Assembly (NCBI GenBank): GCA_018402135.1
Contig: JAGYJF010000003.1
Location: 496,001 to 560,000, forward strand
DNA length: 64,000 nucleotides
Origin: Flavobacteriaceae bacterium
GTDB taxonomy: Bacteria > Bacteroidota > Bacteroidia > Flavobacteriales > Flavobacteriaceae
Reading direction: 5' to 3'
Below are positions 1 to 8,502 of the stretch, piece after piece. Position numbers and translations under genes: made by a program. The notes under the pieces are model-generated. The model saw nothing but the letters and a program-made list of their open reading frames with translations. It was not told the origin of the DNA and did not search any database. Within the stretch, counting starts at the first letter, position 1. Every line of letters starts with the position of its first letter.

Positions 1-420
1 GTGACAGCGGTTAAGTAAAACTGGGCGTAACCTTGCTTTTCCAGCTCTTACAATCGTTTCGAAAAGATGCTCCTTCGGTAGATATTCGGATTCCTCAATA
101 TTTAGTTCGTCTTTCTTTCTGTCAATTAATAATTGGGCATAATCTAATAAAACCACACCGTTGTTAACCACAATACCGGCGAGCGAAATAATACCCATCA
201 TGGTCATCATAATTACAAAGGACCAGCCGGTAACCATAAGGCCACCAAAAACGCCAATCAAACTTAAGAATATCGCTAACATGATAATTGCAGGTCTAGA
301 AATTGAGTTGAACTGAAAAATAAGAATAAAGAATATGAGTCCTAAGCCTTTGAAGAATGCCCCAACTAAAAAGCTTTGTTGTTTATTTTGTTCTTCAATT
401 TGACCGGTGAAGTCAATCTT
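1..420 (-). pseudogene. C-terminal part of RND efflux permease, out of frame with the rest
   Basis: Read leftward in the frame that starts at 420, this stretch has no stop and encodes the end of the same RND permease whose first 938 codons lie at 419-3235. It begins KIDFTGQIEEQNK and continues through membrane segments of the second RND half, including a MGIISLAGIVVNNGVVLLDYA stretch that mirrors the TM4 motif of the first half. The join to the upstream part needs one base removed at 422-424 (GGAAATT to GGAATT, giving MPEGIKIDFTG). A second extra base lies at 11-12: the frame reads VLLNRCH, and removing one A restores VLLTAVT, the usual RND sequence here. The gene continues past the left edge. 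Confidence 0.8.
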
Positions 421-3235
421 AATTTCCTTCTGGCATTTGGCTAAAACTCTCCATTTCCTTTTGAATATCATTAACTACGGCGGCGGCATCTACAAAACCA
501 GGTGCCAAGGCTGAATAAACGGTTACAACCCGTTTGGCATCTCTGTGTTTGATGGCACTAAATCCACTTGTGTTAGTCTGACTTGCTAGAGCTGATACGG
601 GAATGTTTCTCACCTGACCAGATGCCATATCTCTAAAGGTGATATTTTGATTAAAAATAGCACTGGTATTATATCGTAATTCCTCATTGAAACGAACATA
701 AATATCGAAATCATCACCATCTTTTTTATAAATACCCGCCTTTGCTCCGAAAATGGAATTGCGCAACTGCATACCTACTTGACCAGAACTCACGCCAAGT
801 TCACCAGCTTTTTGTCTATCAACAATAACTTGCATGGTTGGTTTGTCTTTATTAACGTCAATTTTTAGTTCGTCTATACCAGGTATGTTTTGGTTGTTTA
901 TAAATCGACGCATGTTTTCAGCCGTTTCGATAAGTTGGTCGTAATCTTTGCCTTCAAGTTCAATGTTGATAGGAGAACCGGCTGGTGGTCCGTTGGCATC
1001 TTTTTCAACTGAAATTAGTACGCCAGGATAAATGCCCGCCAAAGCCTCTTGTACTTTTTGTCGCAAAGCTTCACTGTCTTGTCCGCGTCGATACTTGAAC
1101 TGACGCATTGAGGCTGTTATTTTGCCCTTATGGGGCATTTCGGCCGCCGAGCCACCGTCGGTTTGGGGATTACCAGCACCTTCACCAACTTGAGAAACGA
1201 AACTTTCAACCATATAATTATAATCGCCATCCATGTAAACCTCATCATTTAGAATCTGGTAAACGCGTTGTTCAATTGATTTAGTGATTTCATTTGTTTT
1301 ATTGATTTCGGTGCCTTCAGGATATTCAATATATACTATAATTTGATTCGGTTTATTGTCTGGAAAAAATTCGATCTTCGTTCTTTGGCTTTCAACTGAA
1401 ACGCCAAAACCTGCAAAGGATATGAAAAGTAATATAAAAGTTGCCGCAACAATAGCATATGGCTTCCAGGAGTAAAGTGAAAATCGCAAAGTTTTTTCGT
1501 AATAGTTTTCAAATTTGGAAAGGGTTCTTTTTTGAAAGCGATTGGCAGCTTTTCTCAATATTAAGCGATACACCCAAAGCATAATGGCACTGAAAACCAT
1601 AACGCTTCCCAAACCGCGATACGCGCCACCAAAAAACAGAATAATTAGTCCAATTCCACCTACAATTGATGATAACGCGATGATGCGTTTTAATGGCATT
1701 TCCTTATCTTCTATCGTCATAAATTTCGATACCAAAACCGAATTAAAAAATATGGCGACCACAAGAGATGAACCTAAAACCACGGACAAGGTTATTGGGA
1801 AATACTTCATAAACTGACCAAATAATCCAGGCCATAAACCTAGTGGTACAAATGCCGCCACTGTTGTTACAGTTGAAATAATGATGGGATAGGCAATTTC
1901 GCCAATCCCCTTTTTAGCGGCCTCAATACGTGACATACCTTCTTCTTCCATAAGGCGATACACATTTTCAACCACGACAATACCGTTGTCAACCAACATG
2001 CCGAGTCCCATAATTAATCCAAACAAAATCATGGTGTTTAAGGTGTAACCCAAAGCGCTTAAGATCATTAGAGACATAAACATCGACATTGGAATGGCGA
2101 ATCCAACGAAGAGAGCATTTTTGAATCCGAGGAAAAACATTAAAACCGTTACCACCAAAATTACTCCGAAAATAATGTTGTTTACCAAATCTTGTACTTG
2201 GCTTATAGTTTTGTCAGACAAGTCGTTGGTGATGGTAATCTCGAGGGTTTTAGGAAAAACGTTATTGTCGATAGCATTTTGGACAATGGCTTTCACTTTT
2301 TCTGTAGCTTCTACCATGTTTTTACCTGCACGTTTTTTAACATCAAGCATCACTACCTGTTCGCCATCTTTGCGGGCAAATGTGGTTTTGTCTTTTTCTT
2401 TAAAATTTATTTCTGCTATATCTTTTAAGTAAATGGGATTGTTGTTTTCAACTTTTACCACAAAGTTTTGTAAATCGATTGGATTGTCAATTTCGCCTAT
2501 AATTCTTATTGTACGTCTTTGTCCACTGCTTATTAAATTACCCGCTGAGGTTGTTACATTACCACCATTAATGGCACCAATCACATCATCAAAACTTACT
2601 TGCGAAGCCATCATTTTATAAATGTCTACTGCAATTTCAACCTCTTTATCTTGGACCCCACGAATATCGGCCTGTTTAATTTCGATGAGGTTTTCAATTT
2701 CATCTTCTAAATATTCGGCAAATTCTTTAAGCTTTTCCGTTGGAAAATTACCAGATAAATTGATGTTTAAAATTGGTATTTCTTCTGAAAGACTCAAATC
2801 AAACACATTGGGGTCAACTTTTGCATTGTTGAATATTGGCCAGTCTTCGCTAGCCACTTCGGTGTCTATTTGGTCTTTTACTTTCTGTTTGGCGATATCA
2901 ACCGAAATGTCATCGTCAAACTCAACGATAATAATAGAGTAGTCTTCCTGTGAGGTTGAGACAATTTCCACCACGTTACTAACTGTTTTTAGTTTGTCTT
3001 CTAAGGGATTGGTGATTAATTTCTCTATGTCTTCGGCAGTATTTCCCGGATATACCGAACTCACATAAATTTTAGTTTCTTTAATTTCAGGGAAATCTTC
3101 ACGAGGCATTCCGAAGTAAGCTGAAATACCCAGAACCAGAATGACCAATATCAAAACATACATTGTAGTTTTATTAGCAATTGCCCAGGACGACAGTTTA
3201 AACTCTTTAAAGAGATTTTTGTTTGAATTTGTCAT
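419..3235 (-). CDS. RND efflux pump inner-membrane permease (frameshifted near the C-terminus)
   Basis: This is the inner-membrane proton/drug antiporter of a tripartite RND pump of the AcrB/HAE1 type. The 938 codons include an N-terminal membrane helix (about 20-38), the first large periplasmic loop, TM2-6 at about 350-510, TM7 near 605 and the second periplasmic loop. TM4 has GMLVDNGIVVVENV with D416-N417, where AcrB has Asp-Asp; the single acidic residue is common in this phylum. The reading frame stops at MPEGN, about 100-200 residues short of a full RND protein of roughly 1050-1150. The missing part lies directly downstream in another frame. It is the last visible gene of the tetR-tolC-adaptor-RND operon, 10 nt after the adaptor gene. 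Substrate is unknown. Confidence 0.9.
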   Translation of the reverse strand: MTNSNKNLFKEFKLSSWAIANKTTMYVLILVILVLGISAYFGMPREDFPEIKETKIYVSSVYPGNTAEDIEKLITNPLEDKLKTVSNVVEIVSTSQEDYSIIIVEFDDDISVDIAKQKVKDQIDTEVASEDWPIFNNAKVDPNVFDLSLSEEIPILNINLSGNFPTEKLKEFAEYLEDEIENLIEIKQADIRGVQDKEVEIAVDIYKMMASQVSFDDVIGAINGGNVTTSAGNLISSGQRRTIRIIGEIDNPIDLQNFVVKVENNNPIYLKDIAEINFKEKDKTTFARKDGEQVVMLDVKKRAGKNMVEATEKVKAIVQNAIDNNVFPKTLEITITNDLSDKTISQVQDLVNNIIFGVILVVTVLMFFLGFKNALFVGFAIPMSMFMSLMILSALGYTLNTMILFGLIMGLGMLVDNGIVVVENVYRLMEEEGMSRIEAAKKGIGEIAYPIIISTVTTVAAFVPLGLWPGLFGQFMKYFPITLSVVLGSSLVVAIFFNSVLVSKFMTIEDKEMPLKRIIALSSIVGGIGLIILFFGGAYRGLGSVMVFSAIMLWVYRLILRKAANRFQKRTLSKFENYYEKTLRFSLYSWKPYAIVAATFILLFISFAGFGVSVESQRTKIEFFPDNKPNQIIVYIEYPEGTEINKTNEITKSIEQRVYQILNDEVYMDGDYNYMVESFVSQVGEGAGNPQTDGGSAAEMPHKGKITASMRQFKYRRGQDSEALRQKVQEALAGIYPGVLISVEKDANGPPAGSPINIELEGKDYDQLIETAENMRRFINNQNIPGIDELKIDVNKDKPTMQVIVDRQKAGELGVSSGQVGMQLRNSIFGAKAGIYKKDGDDFDIYVRFNEELRYNTSAIFNQNITFRDMASGQVRNIPVSALASQTNTSGFSAIKHRDAKRVVTVYSALAPGFVDAAAVVNDIQKEMESFSQMPEGN

Positions 3236-3245
3236 AGTTGTCTAA

Positions 3246-4415
3246 TTACAGCTGTTGTACTTTAACGTTTTGACCTTCTTTAACGCTACGCGCTCCTTCT
3301 TTTATTACAAAGGTGTCGGGAGCTAAACCCTCGAGTATTTCAATAATAGCGCCCTGAGTTTTTCCGGTTGTGACGTTGGTTCTAGAGACTGTTCCAATAC
3401 TGTCATTTATATTTTTCACGACATAAATGTATTGGTTACCCTGCGCATCTTCCGAAATAATATCTTGAGGAATTAATATAGCATTGCTGTTTGTGTAATC
3501 ATTTATTTTAAGTTTTGCTGTTAAGTTGGGCTTTATGTTAGGGTGGTTTTCTGGAATGTCCACTTCAATTTTATAAGTACGATTGGCAGCATTAATAAAA
3601 TTGCTGGCTTGCCTTATTTTCGATTCGAGGTTTAGGTTTAGAATAGGAAACTCAATAGTTACCATTTTATTAATGGTTATATCGGACAAATAAGTTTCAG
3701 GAACATCAACTTCAACATACATATCCTTTAAGGAGACTAATCTCATTAAAGGGGTTCCTGGTGCTATATTACTACCTTGCTCTGTAATCACATCATCTAT
3801 GGTACCCGAAAACGGTGCAGTAACTTTGGTTTTTGCCAATTGCTGCTGCATTTGGTTAATGGCTTGTTCCTGAATTTCGTAGGTTGATTTTGCCTGTAAA
3901 TACTGAATTTCGCTACCAATACTTTGTTCCCAAAGACGTTGTTGTCTTTCAAACGTTGTTTTAGCTAATTCGGTTTGAATTTGCATTTGTGCTAATTGCT
4001 GACTTAATCCACCATCGTCAATTTTGGCTAATAATTGTCCTTTGGTTACTTTTTGACCTTCTTTCACAAATACTTGTTGCAGCATGCCGGCATATTCGGA
4101 GTTGATAACGACTAAGTTTTTCGTGGTCACATTTCCCTGAAGTTCAACAAAATGATTAAAGTTTTCTTCTTTGGTTGTTATGATGCTTACCAACGGTAAT
4201 TTTTCATTGCCATTTAAAGATTCAAGTTTGGAGTTGATGGCATTAACTTTATCGTTGAGTGCTTTTTGCTCCTCAATTAGCGCTATTTTTTTAGAATTTA
4301 AAACTGCGGTATCATCCGAATTTATAACGGTGTCAAAATTATCGTTTGATTTTTTATCACCGCAGGACATAAGCATTACAGCGATACTAAATATAATTGT
4401 GTGAGATGTTTTCAT
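3246..4415 (-). CDS. RND efflux periplasmic adaptor (membrane fusion lipoprotein)
   Basis: The 389-residue HlyD/AcrA-type adaptor links the RND permease to the outer-membrane channel. The N-terminus is a lipoprotein signal (hydrophobic stretch, lipobox LMSC, Cys18), so it should be anchored by lipid at the membrane. A coiled coil at about 40-70 and a second helical hairpin at about 140-190 (LAQMQIQTELAKTTFERQQ) flank the split lipoyl domain (GMLQQVFVKEGQKVTKGQLLAKID and VTAPFSGTIDDV). Beta-barrel and membrane-proximal domains follow. It sits between the TolC-like gene (29 nt upstream) and the permease. The family assignment is firm; substrate is not. Confidence 0.93.
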   Translation of the reverse strand: MKTSHTIIFSIAVMLMSCGDKKSNDNFDTVINSDDTAVLNSKKIALIEEQKALNDKVNAINSKLESLNGNEKLPLVSIITTKEENFNHFVELQGNVTTKNLVVINSEYAGMLQQVFVKEGQKVTKGQLLAKIDDGGLSQQLAQMQIQTELAKTTFERQQRLWEQSIGSEIQYLQAKSTYEIQEQAINQMQQQLAKTKVTAPFSGTIDDVITEQGSNIAPGTPLMRLVSLKDMYVEVDVPETYLSDITINKMVTIEFPILNLNLESKIRQASNFINAANRTYKIEVDIPENHPNIKPNLTAKLKINDYTNSNAILIPQDIISEDAQGNQYIYVVKNINDSIGTVSRTNVTTGKTQGAIIEILEGLAPDTFVIKEGARSVKEGQNVKVQQL

Positions 4416-4444
4416 GAATGTAATGTTTGTTATGCGTTTGTTGA

Positions 4445-5803
4445 TTAATTATTGGTAATATTTAAATTGGTAATATTTAAAATAGTTTCAAGATCAGCTT
4501 TTTTCGTAATTACTTCGAGCATTGATTGTAAATAATCTTGTTGTGCGCCATATAATTGCGTTTGGGCTTGTCTTAAATCGAAACTGGAAGCAATACCTTC
4601 AAAAAATTTTATTTCGTTCTTACGTTCGATTCGTTCGGCAAGCTTTAAATTTTGTTTTTTGATTTCGAATTCTTCAATTGAAAACTGATAGTTGCTTTTG
4701 GCCGAGGCGATTTCAAGTTTTAATTCTTGTTCAATTTGAATGAGATCTTCTTTTGCTTTTTCAACATTTATTCTGGCACGTTGGGTTGCCGAGGATCTGC
4801 CAAAAGAACTAAAAACAGGAACATTCAAACTTACACCTACTAGTGAGAAACCAGCCCATTGTTGGTCGCTGTTTAAAAAGGTAAAGGTGTTGCTAAAGCC
4901 TAAATAGCCACCGTTTATAAACCCACTTAAGGTTGGTAAACCTTTACTTTTTTCAAGTTTCAGCAACAAGTCTTTGGAGGTTTTGTCGTTGAAAGCAATT
5001 TTGTAATCTATGTTGTTATTGATGTCTTCATTTGCTTCTATAAGTTCAAGTGATACGTTGTTAACCGCGAGATCTTCTAAGTTATCGGTAAGTCGGCTAT
5101 CAGTATTTATATCTAAACCAATAGTAAGGTTGAATAAATTTTTAGCAATTATTTTAAGTCGGCTTGCATTGTTTAATGCACTTTCTATTCCGGCTAATGT
5201 GATTTGTAACTGCTCAACACTCTCTTCTTCTTCTAAACCATTTTGGAAAATCTTTTGAGTATCGTTTAAATTTTTCTGAAGGACTAACTTGTTCTTTTCT
5301 AAAATATAAACCGTTTCTTGAGCTAAAAGCATATTGCCATAAGCGTTAATTACGGCTTTTCGCACTTCTAAATCAGTTTTTGCCTTAGCGTTTTTTGAGA
5401 TTTCTAAAAACACCTTAGCCGATTGTAATCCCACTAAATAAGAACCATCAAACAATAACTGTCTCAAGGTTATGGCTGCATTAACATTTTGTTTAGTACC
5501 AAAAATTACTTCCGCAAATTCGCCAGATTCACCACCCACAAACTCGGCCGGTATGAGTGAAATTTGTTGTTTCAAGAAATTTTGATAATCAACATTGGCA
5601 TCAATTTGAGGTAAACCCGTAGCTGTGGTTTCCCATTTTTGTTCTTTCGCAGCTTCTATATCTCGTTGGGCATTTTTAACGATTCTGTTGTGTTCTAATG
5701 CGTAATCTATGGCTTCAGTTAAACTAAAATTAATAGTTTCTTGAGAAAACACAAAGGTAGAACTCGCCAATAAAAAGCAGTAGGTAAGATGTTTTTTATT
5801 CAT
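4445..5803 (-). CDS. TolC-family outer-membrane efflux protein
   Basis: The 452-residue outer-membrane factor has a Sec signal peptide ending near FVFSQ and two repeats of long alpha-helical hairpins (about 25-230 and 240-445) rich in Gln, Glu, Lys and Ala. This is the normal build and length of TolC/OprM-type channels. It forms the exit duct for the adaptor and RND permease encoded just downstream. Its ATG overlaps the end of the upstream TetR gene (ATGAATAA), which implies translational coupling and one transcript. No Cys follows the signal, so it is probably not a lipoprotein. Confidence 0.92.
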   Translation of the reverse strand: MNKKHLTYCFLLASSTFVFSQETINFSLTEAIDYALEHNRIVKNAQRDIEAAKEQKWETTATGLPQIDANVDYQNFLKQQISLIPAEFVGGESGEFAEVIFGTKQNVNAAITLRQLLFDGSYLVGLQSAKVFLEISKNAKAKTDLEVRKAVINAYGNMLLAQETVYILEKNKLVLQKNLNDTQKIFQNGLEEEESVEQLQITLAGIESALNNASRLKIIAKNLFNLTIGLDINTDSRLTDNLEDLAVNNVSLELIEANEDINNNIDYKIAFNDKTSKDLLLKLEKSKGLPTLSGFINGGYLGFSNTFTFLNSDQQWAGFSLVGVSLNVPVFSSFGRSSATQRARINVEKAKEDLIQIEQELKLEIASAKSNYQFSIEEFEIKKQNLKLAERIERKNEIKFFEGIASSFDLRQAQTQLYGAQQDYLQSMLEVITKKADLETILNITNLNITNN

Positions 5804-6410
5804 GACTAGTTTTTTCTTTTGCTATAACTTGGGTTAATATATTTAAGCCTTTTTCGGTGCAAATACCTCTTAAGTGATATTCTATATAGTTATTCATGCT
5901 GTTGTTTATTGAAAAAAGCTCTAGTGGAAATAAATCGTTGTCTTTAAGACAGATCATGTTACTAAAATACAGCCTCGCAATAAAATGAACGTCCAAACTT
6001 TCACGATATAAGCCCATTTCAATACCCTTATTCAGGTTATTTACTACACAGTTTTGCATTAAATCAAACTGTTTGTTTTTTAATGTTTTGTAAATTTTTG
6101 GGTAGTATTTTTGTAATTGGTATTGCGGCGATGATTTTTCTCCTTTTAGATGAGTCATCACGAGATTTTTTATGTCGTAAATTTCTTCAATCGGATTTTC
6201 ATTTACCTCACAAATGTGATTAATTCCATTTGAAATTTGATGAAATAAATGTAGGGTAGCTGCCTCAATTAGTTTGTGCTTGTTATCGTAATATTGATAA
6301 ATTGTTTTTTTTGACATGCCAAGGCTGTTGGCAATATCATCCATAGTGATGCTCTTAAAACCATAGGTTAAAAACAAATCTGCCGATTTCTCTAAAATTT
6401 TTATTTCCAT
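5796..6410 (-). CDS. TetR/AcrR-family repressor of the efflux operon
   Basis: The 204-residue regulator has an N-terminal HTH (about 1-50: MEIKILEKSADLFLTYGF, then ITMDDIANSLGMSKKTIYQYY) typical of TetR. The C-terminal ligand-binding domain is diverged, as usual. I chose the ATG at 6410 over an in-frame ATG at 6473 because the HTH fold begins there and because a promoter (-7 TACTTTTG, -33 TTTG) lies between the two. The longer start would place the promoter and operator inside the gene. It is first in its operon and overlaps tolC by 8 nt. It probably represses itself and the pump until a ligand binds; the ligand is unknown. Confidence 0.9.
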   Translation of the reverse strand: MEIKILEKSADLFLTYGFKSITMDDIANSLGMSKKTIYQYYDNKHKLIEAATLHLFHQISNGINHICEVNENPIEEIYDIKNLVMTHLKGEKSSPQYQLQKYYPKIYKTLKNKQFDLMQNCVVNNLNKGIEMGLYRESLDVHFIARLYFSNMICLKDNDLFPLELFSINNSMNNYIEYHLRGICTEKGLNILTQVIAKEKTSHE

Positions 6411-6418
6411 GATACTTG

Positions 6419-6449
6419 CAAAAGTACAAACGGAAACTTTAAAAACAAA
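6419..6449 (-). promoter_or_regulatory. Promoter of the tetR-tolC-adaptor-RND operon
   Basis: Read leftward, TTTG (6446-6449), 19 nt, then TACTTTTG (6419-6426). This fits the Bacteroidota -33/-7 consensus TTTG-N19-TAnnTTTG. The expected start of transcription, 5-7 nt further on, is almost at the ATG at 6410, so the message would have little or no leader. Confidence 0.7.
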
Positions 6450-6459
6450 AATAGTTTCC
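6432..6459. promoter_or_regulatory. Probable TetR operator
   Basis: GGAAACT (6432-6438) and AGTTTCC (6453-6459) form a perfect 7-bp inverted repeat with a 14-nt centre. One half lies between the -33 and -7 elements of the leftward promoter and the other just upstream of -33, so a bound dimer would block RNA polymerase. TetR genes usually carry their operator in this position. Binding itself is inferred. Confidence 0.65.
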
Positions 6460-6532
6460 AAAGTTTTAATCATTTATTAACATTAAGTTTATATTGAAAT
6501 TTTGATATTGCTATTTCATTTATTTTTGTGAC

Positions 6533-7507
6533 ATGAAGCCAATCGCCTTTTATCAAAATGAATTCAGTCAACATTTAGAAGAATTCAATTCGTTTAGCGA
6601 ACCCAAAACCTTATACCAACCAATATCTTATATTTTAAGTTTAGGAGGCAAGCGCTTGCGACCAGTTTTGACTTTAATGACAACCGATATTTTTGGCGGC
6701 AATCATAAAGAAGCTTTGAATGCTGCGCTATGCATTGAAGTATTTCACAATTTTTCATTGATTCATGACGATATTATGGACGATGCACCGCTGAGAAGAG
6801 GCCAACAAACTGTGCATGAAAAATGGAACTTAAATACAGGGATTTTATCGGGCGATGCCATGCTTATTTTGTCGTATAGATTGTTGGAATCTTATAAAAA
6901 CGAACAATTTAAAAGTCTAATGACATTATTTTCTGAAACGGCGCTGCAAGTTTGTGAAGGTCAACAATACGATGTAGATTTTGAAACTAGAAACGATGTA
7001 ACTATAGATCAATATATCAGAATGATCGCCTATAAAACAGCCGTTTTGGTAGCCGCAGCTATGAAAATGGGAGCAATTGTCGCCAATGCATCCTTAAGCG
7101 ATCAAAATTCAATCTATGAATTTGGAAAGTATTTAGGAATTGCGTTCCAATTGCAAGATGATTATTTAGATGCCTTTGGTGATGCCGAAACTTTCGGTAA
7201 GCAAGTTGGAGGCGATATTATTGAAAATAAAAAAACCTATTTGTATTTAAAGGCTTCAGACTTAGGTAACGACAACCAAAAGAAAATTTTGCGAGAGCTG
7301 TTTAACTCTGATCCAAATACTTCCGAAGAAAAAATAAATACGGTTAAGGAGATTTTTGAATCTTCAGGGGCCGCAACACAAACCAAAGTCGCGATTGAGG
7401 CTTACACAAATAAAGCCTTTTCAGTACTGGAAACATTAGCCATTTCCGACGAGAAGAAAATGGGCTTAAAGCATTTTGGCGAACAACTTATGCAACGTAA
7501 AGTGTAA
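6533..7507 (+). CDS. Polyprenyl (trans-isoprenyl) diphosphate synthase
   Basis: This 324-residue enzyme condenses isopentenyl diphosphate with allylic diphosphates. The family motifs are intact: KRLRP at 40-44, first Asp-rich motif DDIMD at 79-83 followed by LRRG, and second motif DDYLD at 209-213 within GIAFQLQDDYLDAFGD. The aromatic F74, five residues before the first motif, favours a short product (C15-C20), by comparison with characterised synthases; the exact chain length cannot be read. The product would feed quinones, carotenoids or other isoprenoids. A TATTTTTG box sits 4 nt before the ATG. The next gene overlaps by one base (TAATG). Confidence 0.9.
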   Translation: MKPIAFYQNEFSQHLEEFNSFSEPKTLYQPISYILSLGGKRLRPVLTLMTTDIFGGNHKEALNAALCIEVFHNFSLIHDDIMDDAPLRRGQQTVHEKWNLNTGILSGDAMLILSYRLLESYKNEQFKSLMTLFSETALQVCEGQQYDVDFETRNDVTIDQYIRMIAYKTAVLVAAAMKMGAIVANASLSDQNSIYEFGKYLGIAFQLQDDYLDAFGDAETFGKQVGGDIIENKKTYLYLKASDLGNDNQKKILRELFNSDPNTSEEKINTVKEIFESSGAATQTKVAIEAYTNKAFSVLETLAISDEKKMGLKHFGEQLMQRKV

Positions 7508-7854
7508 TGCATAAACCTTCCACTTTTCAAGATTTAATAGCAGAAGTTGAGGCCTTGGATCTTTACCAGAAGTTATTAGTGCAACTAAATAAAGACCTAT
7601 TGTTAGCCAATATCAGCTTACAGTTTGAAGACGACGTGACGCCAAATTTGATGTTTGAAGCGTTGCAGGAAGTAGTTTTTAACTTAATACAAGAAAAATT
7701 TAACGACTATCTTAACTTGTTGTACATTGTTGATGTTCCTGAGCGCGATATTAAAAGGTTAGATGGTAGTGACGTTTTGCAACTTTCAAAAATGGTCACG
7801 TTTTTGATTTTGAAACGCGAATGGCAAAAAGTTTGGTATAAAGCACATTATTAA
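7507..7854 (+). CDS. Small conserved protein of unknown function
   Basis: The 115-residue cytoplasmic protein has no signal peptide or membrane segment and is predicted to be mostly helical. I do not recognise a domain. The start codon shares one base with the stop of the upstream polyprenyl synthase (TAATG), so the two are co-translated and probably related in function or dosage. It meets the leftward barrel gene end to end with a 4-nt overlap. The coding call rests on the open frame, the coupled start and composition like its neighbours. Confidence 0.75.
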   Translation: MHKPSTFQDLIAEVEALDLYQKLLVQLNKDLLLANISLQFEDDVTPNLMFEALQEVVFNLIQEKFNDYLNLLYIVDVPERDIKRLDGSDVLQLSKMVTFLILKREWQKVWYKAHY

Positions 7855-8390
7855 AAAAACACCCTAACAAAGGGCATCCAAGCGTTGGCATAAATACTTC
7901 TATTTTCATTGTAAAGAACATCATACCTAATACCAAACATCATATTTCTATTGCCGTACCCAGCACCTAAAAATAATGCGGGATACCAGTAATTATCGTT
8001 GTTGGCTATGTCGTTTTTAAATTTACGGTTAACGTTCAACTGCTCAAATTCTGCTGAGACTTGAATTTCAGGAATCACATTGAATAAAGTCATTACGCTA
8101 CCACCTAAAACGGTAGAACTATAAACATTTTTCTGACTATTGTAAGTGCCATTTAAGCCAATTCCAAAAGCCACTTTTTGATTAAATTCATAAATTGCAC
8201 TGGGCGCCAAAGTGCCACTAAAAAAACCATCGCCAAAACCCAATCCTATGCCGCCGCCATATCGCACTTTAGACCAAAATGGGCTAGGAGTAGAGGCAGT
8301 TAATTGCGCTTGACTAGTATTTGATATCAAACTGCAAAATCCTATTAAAATCAATAGCTTAAAATTCTGTATAATCTTGATTAGATGCAT
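7851..8390 (-). CDS. Outer-membrane beta-barrel protein, unknown function
   Basis: The 179-residue protein has a Sec signal peptide (cleavage near SQAQ) and then alternating, aromatic- and Gly-rich strands (YGGGIGLGFGDGFF, AIYEFNQKVAFGIGLNGTY, LFLGAGYGNRNMMFGIRYDV) ending in VRVFF. That pattern is typical of an 8-stranded porin-like barrel with a C-terminal aromatic. It diverges from the 2-oxoglutarate dehydrogenase E1 gene. Homologues beside that gene are sometimes called alpha-ketoglutarate decarboxylase, but nothing enzymatic is seen here. Confidence 0.8.
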   Translation of the reverse strand: MHLIKIIQNFKLLILIGFCSLISNTSQAQLTASTPSPFWSKVRYGGGIGLGFGDGFFSGTLAPSAIYEFNQKVAFGIGLNGTYNSQKNVYSSTVLGGSVMTLFNVIPEIQVSAEFEQLNVNRKFKNDIANNDNYWYPALFLGAGYGNRNMMFGIRYDVLYNENRSIYANAWMPFVRVFF

Positions 8391-8502
8391 TTTTTAAAAG
8401 TATTTAAAGTAATGTTATAAATATAATAAATGCATTTTAAATAATCTTAAAAGTTGTATTTTTACCGAAATTTTGTTGCATCATCAACAGCACACATATA
8501 TA

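Noticed and set aside
7851-8390. Label alpha-ketoglutarate decarboxylase for the barrel protein beside sucA
   Set aside because: Only signal peptide and barrel features are visible; the label likely came from its neighbour.
8473-8502. TTG start for the 2-oxoglutarate dehydrogenase E1 gene
   Set aside because: Ten extra residues precede the family N-terminus, and the ATG at 8503 fits better.
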